From an uncultured Planctomycetaceae bacterium (GTDB taxonomy: Bacteria > Planctomycetota > Planctomycetia > Pirellulales > Pirellulaceae), in assembly GCA_937967755.1 (NCBI GenBank), contig CALBTA010000459.1, forward strand, positions 1 to 6,819: a stretch of DNA of 6,819 nucleotides, read 5' to 3'. Positions 1 to 6,179 of this stretch are shown here, in pieces. Under the pieces are notes generated by a model, which saw nothing but the letters and a program-made list of their open reading frames with translations, was not told where the DNA came from and did no database searches. Position 1 is the stretch's first letter, and each line of letters opens with the position of its first letter. A program made the position numbers and the translations under genes.

Positions 1-1813
1 TAAGATCGCCGGCGTCGATCGTTTCGCCCTGGGCAAGCACGACCGCCCGTTCGACGACGTTCTTCAATTCGCGGACGTTGCCGGGCCAGCGGTACTGCTG
101 AAGCTGCGCGGCGGCGGCTTGCGTGAATCCGGTCAGTTTGCGGCCGGTCTCTTCGTTGTAGCGGTGCAGGAAATGTTCGGCGAGGGTGATGATGTCCTCA
201 GGGCGTTTGCGAAGGGGCGGAACGACGATTTCAACGACGTGCAGGCGGAAGTAAAGATCGCGGCGGAACTTGCCGGCGGCGACGTCCTTTTCCAAATCGC
301 GGTTCGTAGCGGCGATAACGCGAACTTCCACCTTGATCGGGTCGCTGCCGCCGACGCGCTCGAACGGGTGACCCTCCAGCACGCGCAAGAATTTAGCTTG
401 AATCGTTTGGCTCATCTCGCCGATTTCATCAAGCATCAGCGTGCCGCCATCGGCCGCTTCGAACTTGCCGATCTTGCGATCAGTCGCACCCGTGAAAGCG
501 CCCTTCTCATGCCCGAACAGTTCGCTTTCCAGCAGCGTCTCCGAAAGGGCCGCGCAGTTCAAACAGACGAACGGGCCCGCCCGACGGGGGCTGGTGTAGT
601 GAACGGCCCGTGCGACCAGTTCCTTGCCAACGCCGCTTTCCCCACGGATCAACACGGTCGCACGACTTGGAGCGGCCCGGGCGATTTCTTGTTCCACCTG
701 CAACATCTGCGGGCTTCCGCCGACGATTTCGCTTTCTACGCCGAGCTGCTTTCGCAGGGCTTCGATTTCGCCGCGGGAAAGATCGAGGTTTTCGGCCAGT
801 TCCTGCTGGCGCGTCAGGTTTTTGAGCGCGAGCGCGACGTTGTCGGCGACGGCCAACGTGAACTCCAAATCATCAACATCGGGCACGCGGTCGACATCGG
901 TCGAGTACAGGTGAATCAACCCCACGACCGCCCCGTCGCTGCGGATCGGCGCGCACATTACGCTGGTGGCGTCGATCTCGCCTTTGCTGTCGCGGGCGGC
1001 CAGCACGCTGTCGTCTTCAATGTTGCGGGCCAGCACCGCTTCGCCTTCGCGCAGAACGGTCGCCGCCAAAAAACCAGAGACGCGGTGGTAGGTACTCGAC
1101 CGTTCGGTCCGCGAAGCGACGATCTCCAGATCGCCCCCCTTGGCCGTTCCGCGCAAGCTGCGGGGAAGCAGCAACACCGCGCCGCTGTCGATTTGCGTTC
1201 CCTCAAACAACCCGTCGAGCGCCAACTGTGCGACCGACACGGTATCGGGCTGGTTCGCTAAATCGAACGCCAGCCGGCAGAGCTTCGCCGCCGCCTGTCC
1301 GACGCGCGGGATCGGAACCTCACCATCGCTTTCGTCATCGGGCGCGGGGCTGAGGTACTTCGTGCTTCCTTTTCGGTGGGTAATTTTCGTGGGGGCCTGC
1401 GAATCGAGCACACTCGACGCGCCGGTGTTGAAGTTTCCAATGACCGTTTCTTCCGCCGCCTGATCTTCGTCATCGCCCGGTCCGCTGCCGCCATCGGGAA
1501 AAGCTTTCGTTAAATCGTGAACGAACGCCAACTGGCAATGGGCGATGCGAACGATGTCTCCCGGCGACAACGAATGATCGCCTTGTACACCAGCCGTGCC
1601 AACCACCGTGCCGTTGCGGCTGTCGAGATCGCGCAGGGTCCAACTTCCCTGCGTCATGAAGATTTCGGCGTGGTACCGGCTGGCCCGTTCATCCTTCACG
1701 ACAATCTGGTTGGTCGGCGCACGGCCAACGGTCACCGTGCGGCCGGGCACCAGGCGAAAAACATCGGTCCATTTCGATCCTTCGCGGATGACTAGATACG
1801 CAACGTCAGGCAT
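1..1813 (-). CDS. FHA-GAF-AAA+ sigma-54-dependent transcriptional activator (C-terminus beyond left edge)
   Basis: Partial gene: 604 codons are read from an ATG at 1813-1811 with no stop before the window edge. Residues about 20-98 form an FHA phosphothreonine-binding domain, with G30-R31, S45-R-x-H48 and N67-G68-T69 visible. An acidic Ser/Thr-containing linker (about 100-175) is followed by a GAF-like sensor region (about 175-335) and a short helical linker rich in Gln, Glu and Leu. The AAA+ domain starts near 370. It has Walker A GESGVGKE (391-398), the sigma-54 contact loop GAFTGA (438-443), Walker B ending in D462-E463, sensor [10 protein letters not shown] and the sensor II motif GNVREL (578-583). 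Such proteins hydrolyse ATP to open promoters bound by sigma-54 RNA polymerase. A Fis-type DNA-binding helix-turn-helix is expected off the left edge. FHA in place of a receiver domain suggests input from Ser/Thr kinases rather than a two-component partner (inference). The target genes are unknown. Only a weak purine stretch (GAAAGA) precedes the start, but FHA homology begins within the first 30 residues, so the start is plausible. Confidence 0.93.
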   Translation of the reverse strand, partial: MPDVAYLVIREGSKWTDVFRLVPGRTVTVGRAPTNQIVVKDERASRYHAEIFMTQGSWTLRDLDSRNGTVVGTAGVQGDHSLSPGDIVRIAHCQLAFVHDLTKAFPDGGSGPGDDEDQAAEETVIGNFNTGASSVLDSQAPTKITHRKGSTKYLSPAPDDESDGEVPIPRVGQAAAKLCRLAFDLANQPDTVSVAQLALDGLFEGTQIDSGAVLLLPRSLRGTAKGGDLEIVASRTERSSTYHRVSGFLAATVLREGEAVLARNIEDDSVLAARDSKGEIDATSVMCAPIRSDGAVVGLIHLYSTDVDRVPDVDDLEFTLAVADNVALALKNLTRQQELAENLDLSRGEIEALRKQLGVESEIVGGSPQMLQVEQEIARAAPSRATVLIRGESGVGKELVARAVHYTSPRRAGPFVCLNCAALSETLLESELFGHEKGAFTGATDRKIGKFEAADGGTLMLDEIGEMSQTIQAKFLRVLEGHPFERVGGSDPIKVEVRVIAATNRDLEKDVAAGKFRRDLYFRLHVVEIVVPPLRKRPEDIITLAEHFLHRYNEETGRKLTGFTQAAAAQLQQYRWPGNVRELKNVVERAVVLAQGETIDAGDL

Positions 1814-1854
1814 GAACGTCTTTCAGGGATGAGATTTGCCTCGCCAGCAGCCCC

Positions 1855-1883
1855 ATTATAGGGGAAATTCCGGGCGTAACGAG
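1855..1883 (-). promoter_or_regulatory. Candidate sigma-70 promoter for the FHA/sigma-54 regulator
   Basis: Read on the minus strand, a perfect TATAAT -10 box lies at 1860-1855, about 40 bases upstream of the regulator's ATG. The hexamer 17 bases further upstream (CTCGTT, 1883-1878) is a poor -35 box. The -10 match, the lower local GC content and the position make a promoter plausible. It would give a leader of roughly 35 bases. No experimental support is visible. Confidence 0.4.
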
Positions 1884-1938
1884 GGTCGAAGGCTCTGTCA
1901 GATTCGCCGTGACCTATTGCGGGCACACATATCTTTTG

Positions 1939-1967
1939 TTGCATTCGCACCGCCCCGTAGCTATTCT
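1939..1967 (+). promoter_or_regulatory. Candidate sigma-70 promoter for the DUF1598 gene
   Basis: TTGCAT (1939-1944) and TATTCT (1962-1967) are separated by exactly 17 bases. Each differs from its sigma-70 consensus hexamer at a few positions. The predicted start of transcription near 1974 would give a leader of about 68 bases that includes the GC-rich hairpin at 1997-2021. This is the best candidate for that gene between 1814 and 2041. Confidence 0.35.
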
Positions 1968-1996
1968 GGAGTTATTGCCAGCAAGTCATTTGCAGG

Positions 1997-2021
1997 CCGC
2001 GGGCGGGCGAGTTCCCCGCGG
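1997..2021 (+). promoter_or_regulatory. GC-rich hairpin in the leader of the DUF1598 gene
   Basis: CCGCGGG (1997-2003) and CCCGCGG (2015-2021) form a perfect 7-bp stem, all G-C, with an 11-base loop. It ends 7 bases before the ribosome binding site GAGGAG (2029-2034). The stem does not cover the Shine-Dalgarno sequence. It could stabilise the 5' end of the mRNA or modulate translation, but no function is shown. Confidence 0.35.
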
Positions 2022-2041
2022 ACCCTACGAGGAGAAGCGAA

Positions 2042-3370
2042 ATGTCGCGTTTGAAGATTCGTTGCGTCGAAGGTCTGTTTATCGCCGGGTGTGCCGCGCT
2101 GCTCGCGTTGATTTTGACGCCGTCGGTGCAGGCTGGTCACCAATTCTTTCGCAATAACTCTGTCGGCGGTGTGAAGATTGATCCCGAAGGCGTGCTCTCT
2201 TCCGCCGAGGCGAAAGCGGCCGAAATGGTTCGGCGAGAGCTGATCGCCGCGATGGAAGAGATTCCCGACGAATTGGGCGGGAAGGTAGAACTGCGGAAGA
2301 TTTCTCTCACTCGGCTCGAAGCCGCCATTGATGATGCCCTGACCAACAACCTGGGCGTGCTGCCCGATGAGGTGAAGTACCTCGCCGGTCTGCAGCGGAT
2401 TGAATACGTGCTGGTCTACCCCGAGGAGAACGACATCGTTCTGGCCGGTCCCGGTGAAGGGTGGAAGGTTGATAAGTACGGTAACGTCGTCGGCGAGACG
2501 ACCGGCCGGCCGGTGATTCAGATTGACGATTTGATCGTCGCCCTGCGCAGTGTCGATGCCGCGCGGCGCGAAGGGATTAGCTGTTCGATCGATCCCAGCG
2601 AAGAAGGCGTTGCCCGCTTGCAGCAGTTGTTCCGCGAACTGAAAACATTCAACGCCAGCGTGCCCGACCGCGTGGAGGAAACGCTCGGCCCCCAGAAGAT
2701 CACACTGACGGGCGTGCCCGAGAGCAGCCACTTTGCCCGCGTGATGGTCGCCGCCGACTATCGGATGAAGCGTTACGCCATGAAGCTGGAGCCGGCTCCG
2801 GTTCGCGGACTGGTTAGCTTTGTTGACCTGACCCGCGGCGGAACGAACATGATGCCCCGCTGGTGGCTGTCGGCGAATTACGACGCCGTGGCCCGTAGCG
2901 AAGACGGCCTCGCCTGGCATCTGCGCGGTGACGGCGTGAAGGCCGAAACAGAAAATCCCGACGGCAAGGTTGATCCGGTCGCTCAGCGCTGGGCTGATTT
3001 AATGACCGAGCACTACAACGAGCTTTCAGTTACTGATCCGGTCTTCGGCGAACTGCGAAACTTGATGGACATGTGCGTCATCGCCGCCCTCATCAAGAAA
3101 GAAGGACTGCTGGAAAAAGCCGACTGCAAGTTGCCGCTGCTGACCAGTGAAGACAGCATGCTGATGATCGATTCCTGGAACCCGCCCAAGCAAGTCGCCA
3201 CCCAAGCCAGCGCGACGAAGAAGGGCCGCAACTGGGTCATCACCGCATCGGGCGGAGTGCTGGTCGATTCGTGGAAAGTCGCTGGTGAAACTCAGATGGA
3301 TGCGGCGACCGGCCAGGTTCACGAAAAAGTCGCCCGCCCCGCCGACCGCAAACAGTGGTGGTGGAACTAG
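2042..3370 (+). CDS. Secreted DUF1598 domain protein, planctomycete-type, function unknown
   Basis: The 442-residue product starts at an ATG 7 bases after a strong Shine-Dalgarno GAGGAG, so the start is secure. A Sec signal peptide is visible: basic n-region (R3, K5, R7), hydrophobic core through about residue 26, and a V-Q-A site suggesting cleavage after A31. The mature protein has no further obvious membrane segment and is probably exported to the periplasm or paryphoplasm. I recognise the overall pattern as DUF1598, including the region around D162-D163 (DDLIVALRSVDAA) and the segment around D239-Y-R-M-K243 followed by LEPAPVRGL. To my knowledge this family is restricted to planctomycetes and has no assigned biochemical role. 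The C-terminus ends in an unusual W-W-W-N after a basic stretch. The gene stands alone: divergent from the regulator upstream and convergent with the cofactor operon downstream, so context does not indicate its role. Family recognition is from memory. Confidence 0.88.
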   Translation: MSRLKIRCVEGLFIAGCAALLALILTPSVQAGHQFFRNNSVGGVKIDPEGVLSSAEAKAAEMVRRELIAAMEEIPDELGGKVELRKISLTRLEAAIDDALTNNLGVLPDEVKYLAGLQRIEYVLVYPEENDIVLAGPGEGWKVDKYGNVVGETTGRPVIQIDDLIVALRSVDAARREGISCSIDPSEEGVARLQQLFRELKTFNASVPDRVEETLGPQKITLTGVPESSHFARVMVAADYRMKRYAMKLEPAPVRGLVSFVDLTRGGTNMMPRWWLSANYDAVARSEDGLAWHLRGDGVKAETENPDGKVDPVAQRWADLMTEHYNELSVTDPVFGELRNLMDMCVIAALIKKEGLLEKADCKLPLLTSEDSMLMIDSWNPPKQVATQASATKKGRNWVITASGGVLVDSWKVAGETQMDAATGQVHEKVARPADRKQWWWN

Positions 3371-3380
3371 TCCGCGAAGA

Positions 3381-3409
3381 TGTAGAACGGATTGCCAATT
3401 CGTACTACA
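3381..3409. terminator. Hairpin at the convergent junction, possible bidirectional terminator
   Basis: The 34-base gap between the two convergent stop codons contains most of a near-perfect hairpin. Positions 3381-3393 pair with 3397-3409 around a GCC triloop, with one A-A mismatch (3386/3404) and one G-T wobble (3390/3400). The stem is moderately A/T-rich and only TTT follows on the plus strand, so intrinsic termination would be weak. The right arm contains the stop codon of the minus-strand kinase gene (3407-3405). Its position between convergent genes supports a terminator or 3'-end stabilising role. Confidence 0.4.
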
Positions 3410-4019
3410 TTTCCATTGCCACTTCTTCGAACGCTTCGCTACGCAAATTGACGCAGCGCACCAGCGGCAGCTTCGCTGCCGCTGTTGGGAAGTACGGGAC
3501 GACGAAATGTGCTTCGCTGGCCTGTTGAATCGTTGACGGGTCCGGCAGATTGGGATTTAGGAGCGCCAGTTCCGGTGGTCCGCTACGTTCGGCCAGGTGC
3601 GCGGCGATACTTTCGCTGGTAACTTCCCAACTGTGGGGGAGTGGCGTAGCGCCTCTCTGAGATTGCTCGCCCGTCAACATCGGCATCGGATCGAAGACGC
3701 AGATCCGCGAAGGGCGAGTTGCGATCAATTCACGCACTTCTTCCAGGCTGTCGACCAGCGCCGCTTCAGGCAGCACGTCGATCAATATGCGGGCCGTCAC
3801 GCTGAGTGCCCGCACGCACAGCCAGTGCGAAGGCTCTTCGCCGATAGCGTGCAACTGATCGAACTGCCGGATCGAATCCGCCAGCTTGCCGCCGCCGGCA
3901 ATGAAGATGTTGGTGGCACTGGTCTGCCGCCGTAGCCAACGGGCCAGCCGCTGGTCCAACTGCGGCGCATCGAACAGGCTGCCCCCTACTTTCACGACGC
4001 GAACGGCACTGCCGGCCAT
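3405..4019 (-). CDS. Amino-acid-kinase-fold small kinase, MfnE-like (methanofuran/H4MPT C1 pathway)
   Basis: The product has 204 residues. The ATG at 4019-4017 was chosen because the fold's first motif begins at once: VVKVGGSL (residues 8-15), followed by the glycine-rich IAGGGKLAD (40-48). Both are nucleotide-binding segments of the amino acid kinase superfamily. A TSES segment at 134-137 sits where I would expect a T-S-D-S motif. The upstream gene ends with TGA one base before this ATG (TGACATG), with GAGG in its last codons serving as the ribosome binding site, so translation is probably coupled. In archaea the amino-acid-kinase-fold protein MfnE phosphorylates aminomethylfuran-methyl phosphate to the diphosphate. 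The adjacency to MfnD-like and MfnF-like genes suggests that role here (inference). A GTG 120 bases upstream would add 40 residues overlapping the previous gene and is unlikely. The C-terminal half carries two strong in-gene palindromes (3462-3484 and 3639-3657). Confidence 0.8.
   Translation of the reverse strand: MAGSAVRVVKVGGSLFDAPQLDQRLARWLRRQTSATNIFIAGGGKLADSIRQFDQLHAIGEEPSHWLCVRALSVTARILIDVLPEAALVDSLEEVRELIATRPSRICVFDPMPMLTGEQSQRGATPLPHSWEVTSESIAAHLAERSGPPELALLNPNLPDPSTIQQASEAHFVVPYFPTAAAKLPLVRCVNLRSEAFEEVAMEM
3462..3484. repeat. Perfect 10-bp palindrome with 3-base loop inside the kinase gene
   Basis: CAGCGGCAGC (3462-3471) and GCTGCCGCTG (3475-3484) are exact reverse complements around TTC. 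After a one-base mismatch, two more pairs are possible outward. The hairpin lies in the 3' coding part of the kinase gene, where it encodes a run including Thr-Ala-Ala-Ala-Lys-Leu-Pro. It also lies about 90 bases past the DUF1598 stop codon on the plus strand, so it could affect read-through transcripts from that side. Confidence 0.6.
3639..3657. repeat. 8-bp palindrome (one mismatch) with TAG loop inside the kinase gene
   Basis: GAGTGGCG (3639-3646) pairs with CGCCTCTC (3650-3657), with a single T-T mismatch around a TAG loop. It encodes part of the segment Q-R-G-A-T-P-L, just before the conserved-looking stretch leading to TSES. It may be a palindromic unit absorbed into the gene, or simple secondary structure in GC-rich coding DNA. 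Confidence 0.45.
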
Positions 4020-4020
4020 G

Positions 4021-5025
4021 TCAAACCTCACTGGCGAGTACGGCCAACGCGTGGGCCGGGGCGCAGCGGCTGACGCGGTTCCCCAGCTTTTCCCCCAACG
4101 ACATGGTGGAACATTCCAGCCCAGCCGCCGACATGGCACGCCCGATCATGAACTCACCTTGGCCGCTGGTGATGACCGTGGCCGGGCGGGCTGAGTGCGA
4201 CGACAACACTTGCTCAAGTGCCGCGGAAACCATCGCCAACTGCGCGCCGGCGATTTCGCGGGCCGCTGCGGCTGCGTCGGTTTCGTTGAACTGCTGCCGG
4301 TCCGTGCAGAGCATTCGGGCCAGCCGGGCGACGGCATGCTCTCGCGTGGCGGGCCGGCCGTCGGCGGTCACGTTGTTCGTCGGTTCTTCCGGCAAATCGC
4401 CGAGCGTCAGATAAACATCACGCATGTTCGCGAACAGTTCTTGGGCCAACGGGCAACGCCGGCCGCGATAGGTCACCGCATTCGCCACGGCACAGACGGG
4501 GCTGCGATCGACACCGGTGTAGACCAACTCGCCAGCCATCATGCGCTCCGTATCGCCGGTAGCTTGCGGCTGGGGCTGTCCGTTCTCCAGCCAGATGAGA
4601 TCGCAAGTCGTGGAGCCGGCGTCGATCATCATCGCGCTGCCCGTCGGGGCGAAGCGCCCGGCGAATCGGGCTAGGGCGTGCCAATTGCTGGCCGCGCATT
4701 GCAGCGGTTGATCGAGGGCGACTTGCGGCGTGACGATCTTTCCATCCAGCCGGTAGATGCGAACATGTCGTCCGTCGGTTGCCTTTTGGAAGGCGTCAAT
4801 AATTCGCCGCACTCCTTCTTCGCGTGTAGCGTAGCAATCGGCCAACTCACCCGTCAGCGTAGCGGCGACGCGATCGGCCGGCGGTGCCTGCGCGATCAGC
4901 GTCCGCAGTTCCTGTTCCAACTTGCTCGGCCGTTGCCAAAGCGGGAAATAATGCGATTGGGCGAAGCCTTGGCCGTCAGCCAGCTTGATGTTCGCCCCGC
5001 CAATATCGATTGCCAGCCAACGCAT
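4021..5025 (-). CDS. ASKHA-fold H4MPT-linked C1 transfer pathway protein, MfnF-like (hydantoinase/oxoprolinase-related)
   Basis: The product has 334 residues from the ATG at 5025-5023, chosen because the protein then begins MRWLAIDIGGANIK, the usual first phosphate-binding motif (D7-I-G-G-A-N-I-K14). A TTG at 5058 overlapping the previous stop would add 11 poorly conserved-looking residues. A second ASKHA phosphate motif, DAGSTTCDL, lies at 135-143, and SGQGEF at 287-292 is a further glycine-rich motif near the C-terminus. I recognise the family as the 'probable H4MPT-linked C1 transfer pathway protein'. Its archaeal member MfnF condenses aminomethylfuran diphosphate with gamma-glutamyltyramine to make the methanofuran core, and bacterial homologues occur in the methylotroph H4MPT/methylofuran gene clusters. 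The gene lies between ATP-grasp and kinase genes on the same strand; its TGA is one base from the kinase start. The reading frame is intact. Activity in this organism is inferred from family and context. Confidence 0.86.
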   Translation of the reverse strand: MRWLAIDIGGANIKLADGQGFAQSHYFPLWQRPSKLEQELRTLIAQAPPADRVAATLTGELADCYATREEGVRRIIDAFQKATDGRHVRIYRLDGKIVTPQVALDQPLQCAASNWHALARFAGRFAPTGSAMMIDAGSTTCDLIWLENGQPQPQATGDTERMMAGELVYTGVDRSPVCAVANAVTYRGRRCPLAQELFANMRDVYLTLGDLPEEPTNNVTADGRPATREHAVARLARMLCTDRQQFNETDAAAAAREIAGAQLAMVSAALEQVLSSHSARPATVITSGQGEFMIGRAMSAAGLECSTMSLGEKLGNRVSRCAPAHALAVLASEV

Positions 5026-5052
5026 AAAGTCACTCGCCGAAGGTGCCTGCCG

Positions 5053-5084
5053 CTTCAAATCGCACTGCCTTCAAACCGCACTGC
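5053..5084. repeat. 16-bp tandem duplication at the 3' end of the ATP-grasp gene
   Basis: CTTCAAATCGCACTGC (5053-5068) is followed immediately by CTTCAAACCGCACTGC (5069-5084), identical at 15 of 16 positions. Because 16 is not a multiple of three, the second copy is read in another frame and creates the present TGA stop (5057-5055) of the ATP-grasp gene. Deleting one unit in silico gives a frame ending at TGA 5032-5030, four bases before the next ATG. Confidence 0.85.
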
Positions 5085-6092
5085 GCCGTCTGCCGAAAAT
5101 TCTACTCTGCCCGGTTTGATTGACAACTCAACCCGGTGGCACTGCGCGGCTGCCAGTATGGCCGCGGCCAGATTCTCGTTGACCAACTTTCGCAATCCGA
5201 CGTAGGAAGTTGTCAAGCGAGGGTTCACTTCAATCACCACATCATCCCCGCCGTTTGCGGCTTCGCCAAGCACCATATCGATGCCAATGTAGCCAGTCGT
5301 TTTCGGAAGCGCCGCAATCGTTCGCTGCGCAAGTTGCTCCGCCCGCGCGGCGAGATGATCTTCCAAGGGTGCCTCGCCGCCTTCGTATCGAAAGAGCCCA
5401 TCGCCTGAGAACTGCTGACTGCACGGCGGCAGGAATACGGGATCGGCTGTTCCGCAAAGAGCCACCACGCTGACCGCTAATCCAGGGTGATACTCTTCCA
5501 GGCGGACCACCGCCTCGGGTGGAGCGTGTTCCTTGTAGTCGTGAGACGACAGGAACAACCTGACATCCATCGACCCGGCCCCATCGACCGGTTTTCGCAC
5601 TGCGGGGAAAGTGAATTCAACAGGCGGAATTTCGCCTGGGTGTAGCAGCACTCCGCGGGGCGAAGGAACTGAGCTTTCGCGAAGCAAATCGGCGGTTGCT
5701 TGTTTGTTGCTGCAAAGGCGAATGAATTCCGGGTCGGGGCTAAGCAAGTTTCCACCGAAGCGCGCGACTGCTTCGGCCGTGCGGAGAAGATGGCCGTCGA
5801 ACTCAGGTGCGATGAGTAGGGTGTGGTCGGCTTGACCGGCGAGTTCCATCAGCGACTGCCAGAGTTGCGGCTCGCTGTCGATAGGTTGTGCGACTCGATT
5901 GTCGCTAACAATATTATCCAACCGGGCATCGCGTAAAGTGGTGACCTTCGCATCGGGAATCTTCAAGAAATCGGCAACGGTCGAATCCGCCATCGCCCGG
6001 CCTTCGGCCAACAGGCTACCCGCAGGCGGGTTGACCGAGTCGATGGCATACCAGCCGCCGCCGGTGATGAACTCGAAGACAAAGATTCGCAT
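5055..6092 (-). CDS. ATP-grasp ligase, MfnD-like (methanofuran/H4MPT C1 pathway)
   Basis: The product has 345 residues from the ATG at 6092-6090; the N-terminus MRIFVFEFITGGG is what I expect of this family. ATP-grasp features are visible: a lysine in the RKPVDGAG segment (K167), D272 in IGIDMV, and the metal-binding E288-V-N-P-R292 followed by TTSYVGLRKL. Archaeal MfnD is an ATP-grasp enzyme that joins glutamate to tyramine to give gamma-glutamyltyramine. The bacterial counterpart in H4MPT clusters of methylotrophs probably makes a related amide for methylofuran. The exact amine acceptor (tyramine or tyrosine) cannot be read from the sequence. No Shine-Dalgarno sequence precedes the ATG, because a 29-bp palindrome arm ends 4 bases upstream. 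An in-frame GTG at 6161 inside that palindrome would add 23 residues encoded by the repeat and is unlikely. The last four residues (GSAI) appear to come from a frameshifting 16-bp tandem duplication. Confidence 0.85.
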   Translation of the reverse strand: MRIFVFEFITGGGWYAIDSVNPPAGSLLAEGRAMADSTVADFLKIPDAKVTTLRDARLDNIVSDNRVAQPIDSEPQLWQSLMELAGQADHTLLIAPEFDGHLLRTAEAVARFGGNLLSPDPEFIRLCSNKQATADLLRESSVPSPRGVLLHPGEIPPVEFTFPAVRKPVDGAGSMDVRLFLSSHDYKEHAPPEAVVRLEEYHPGLAVSVVALCGTADPVFLPPCSQQFSGDGLFRYEGGEAPLEDHLAARAEQLAQRTIAALPKTTGYIGIDMVLGEAANGGDDVVIEVNPRLTTSYVGLRKLVNENLAAAILAAAQCHRVELSIKPGRVEFSADGAVRFEGSAI

Positions 6093-6096
6093 GGTA

Positions 6097-6179
6097 GTAG
6101 CAGGCACACTCCGTGTGCCGTCCGCTGCGTGAAAGTGTAATTTTGAATTCGCGGACGGCACACGGAGTGTGCCTGCTAC
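6097..6179. repeat. 29-bp perfect inverted repeat (REP/MITE-like palindromic element) between sufE and the ATP-grasp gene
   Basis: The left arm (6097-6125) and right arm (6151-6179) are exact reverse complements over 29 bases, separated by a 25-base A/T-rich spacer. Each arm also contains its own palindrome, GGCACACTCCGTGTGCC (6103-6119; mirrored at 6157-6173), so two small hairpins or one long one can form. No transposase is present in the window. The architecture fits a non-autonomous palindromic element of the REP/BIME or miniature inverted-repeat type. Similar GC-rich palindromes are, as I recall, abundant in planctomycete genomes. The right arm includes the sufE stop codon (6178-6176). 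Transcripts from either strand would carry a very stable hairpin. Confidence 0.85.

Noticed and set aside
119..1261. 380-codon open frame on the plus strand
   Set aside because: It lies wholly antisense to the sigma-54 activator, whose Walker, GAFTGA and FHA motifs are unmistakable. The translation is compositionally odd and matches nothing I recognise; it is typical of third-position GC shadows.
1921..1945. GGCAC...TTGCA resembling a sigma-54 promoter
   Set aside because: The GG and GC elements are about 20 bases apart rather than the roughly 10 required for a -24/-12 promoter.
2084..2095. Lipobox-like I-A-G-C (residues 14-17) in the DUF1598 signal peptide
   Set aside because: The hydrophobic stretch before the cysteine is very short and includes E10, while most of the hydrophobic core follows it and ends in a good V-Q-A cleavage site. 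A standard signal peptide is more likely than a lipoprotein one.
1961..2920. 319-codon open frame on the minus strand
   Set aside because: It is antisense to the DUF1598 gene, which has a strong ribosome binding site and signal peptide. It runs across the divergent intergenic region and shows no recognisable domain.
4020..4139. GTG start extending the kinase by 40 residues
   Set aside because: The extension overlaps the end of the MfnF-like gene, is low-complexity Arg/Pro/Trp, and precedes the true first motif VVKVGGSL.
4195..4674. 159-codon open frame on the plus strand
   Set aside because: It is antisense to the ASKHA-fold gene, which contains clear phosphate-binding motifs; no start signal or recognisable domain.
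5026..5058. TTG start (5058) for the MfnF-like gene overlapping the previous stop
   Set aside because: It has no good Shine-Dalgarno sequence and adds residues before the expected M-R-W-L-A-I-D-I-G-G start. The in-silico ancestral junction places the natural start at ATG 5025.
6093..6161. GTG start extending the ATP-grasp protein by 23 residues
   Set aside because: The extension would be encoded entirely by the palindrome and its spacer, and the family's N-terminus begins at the ATG at 6092.
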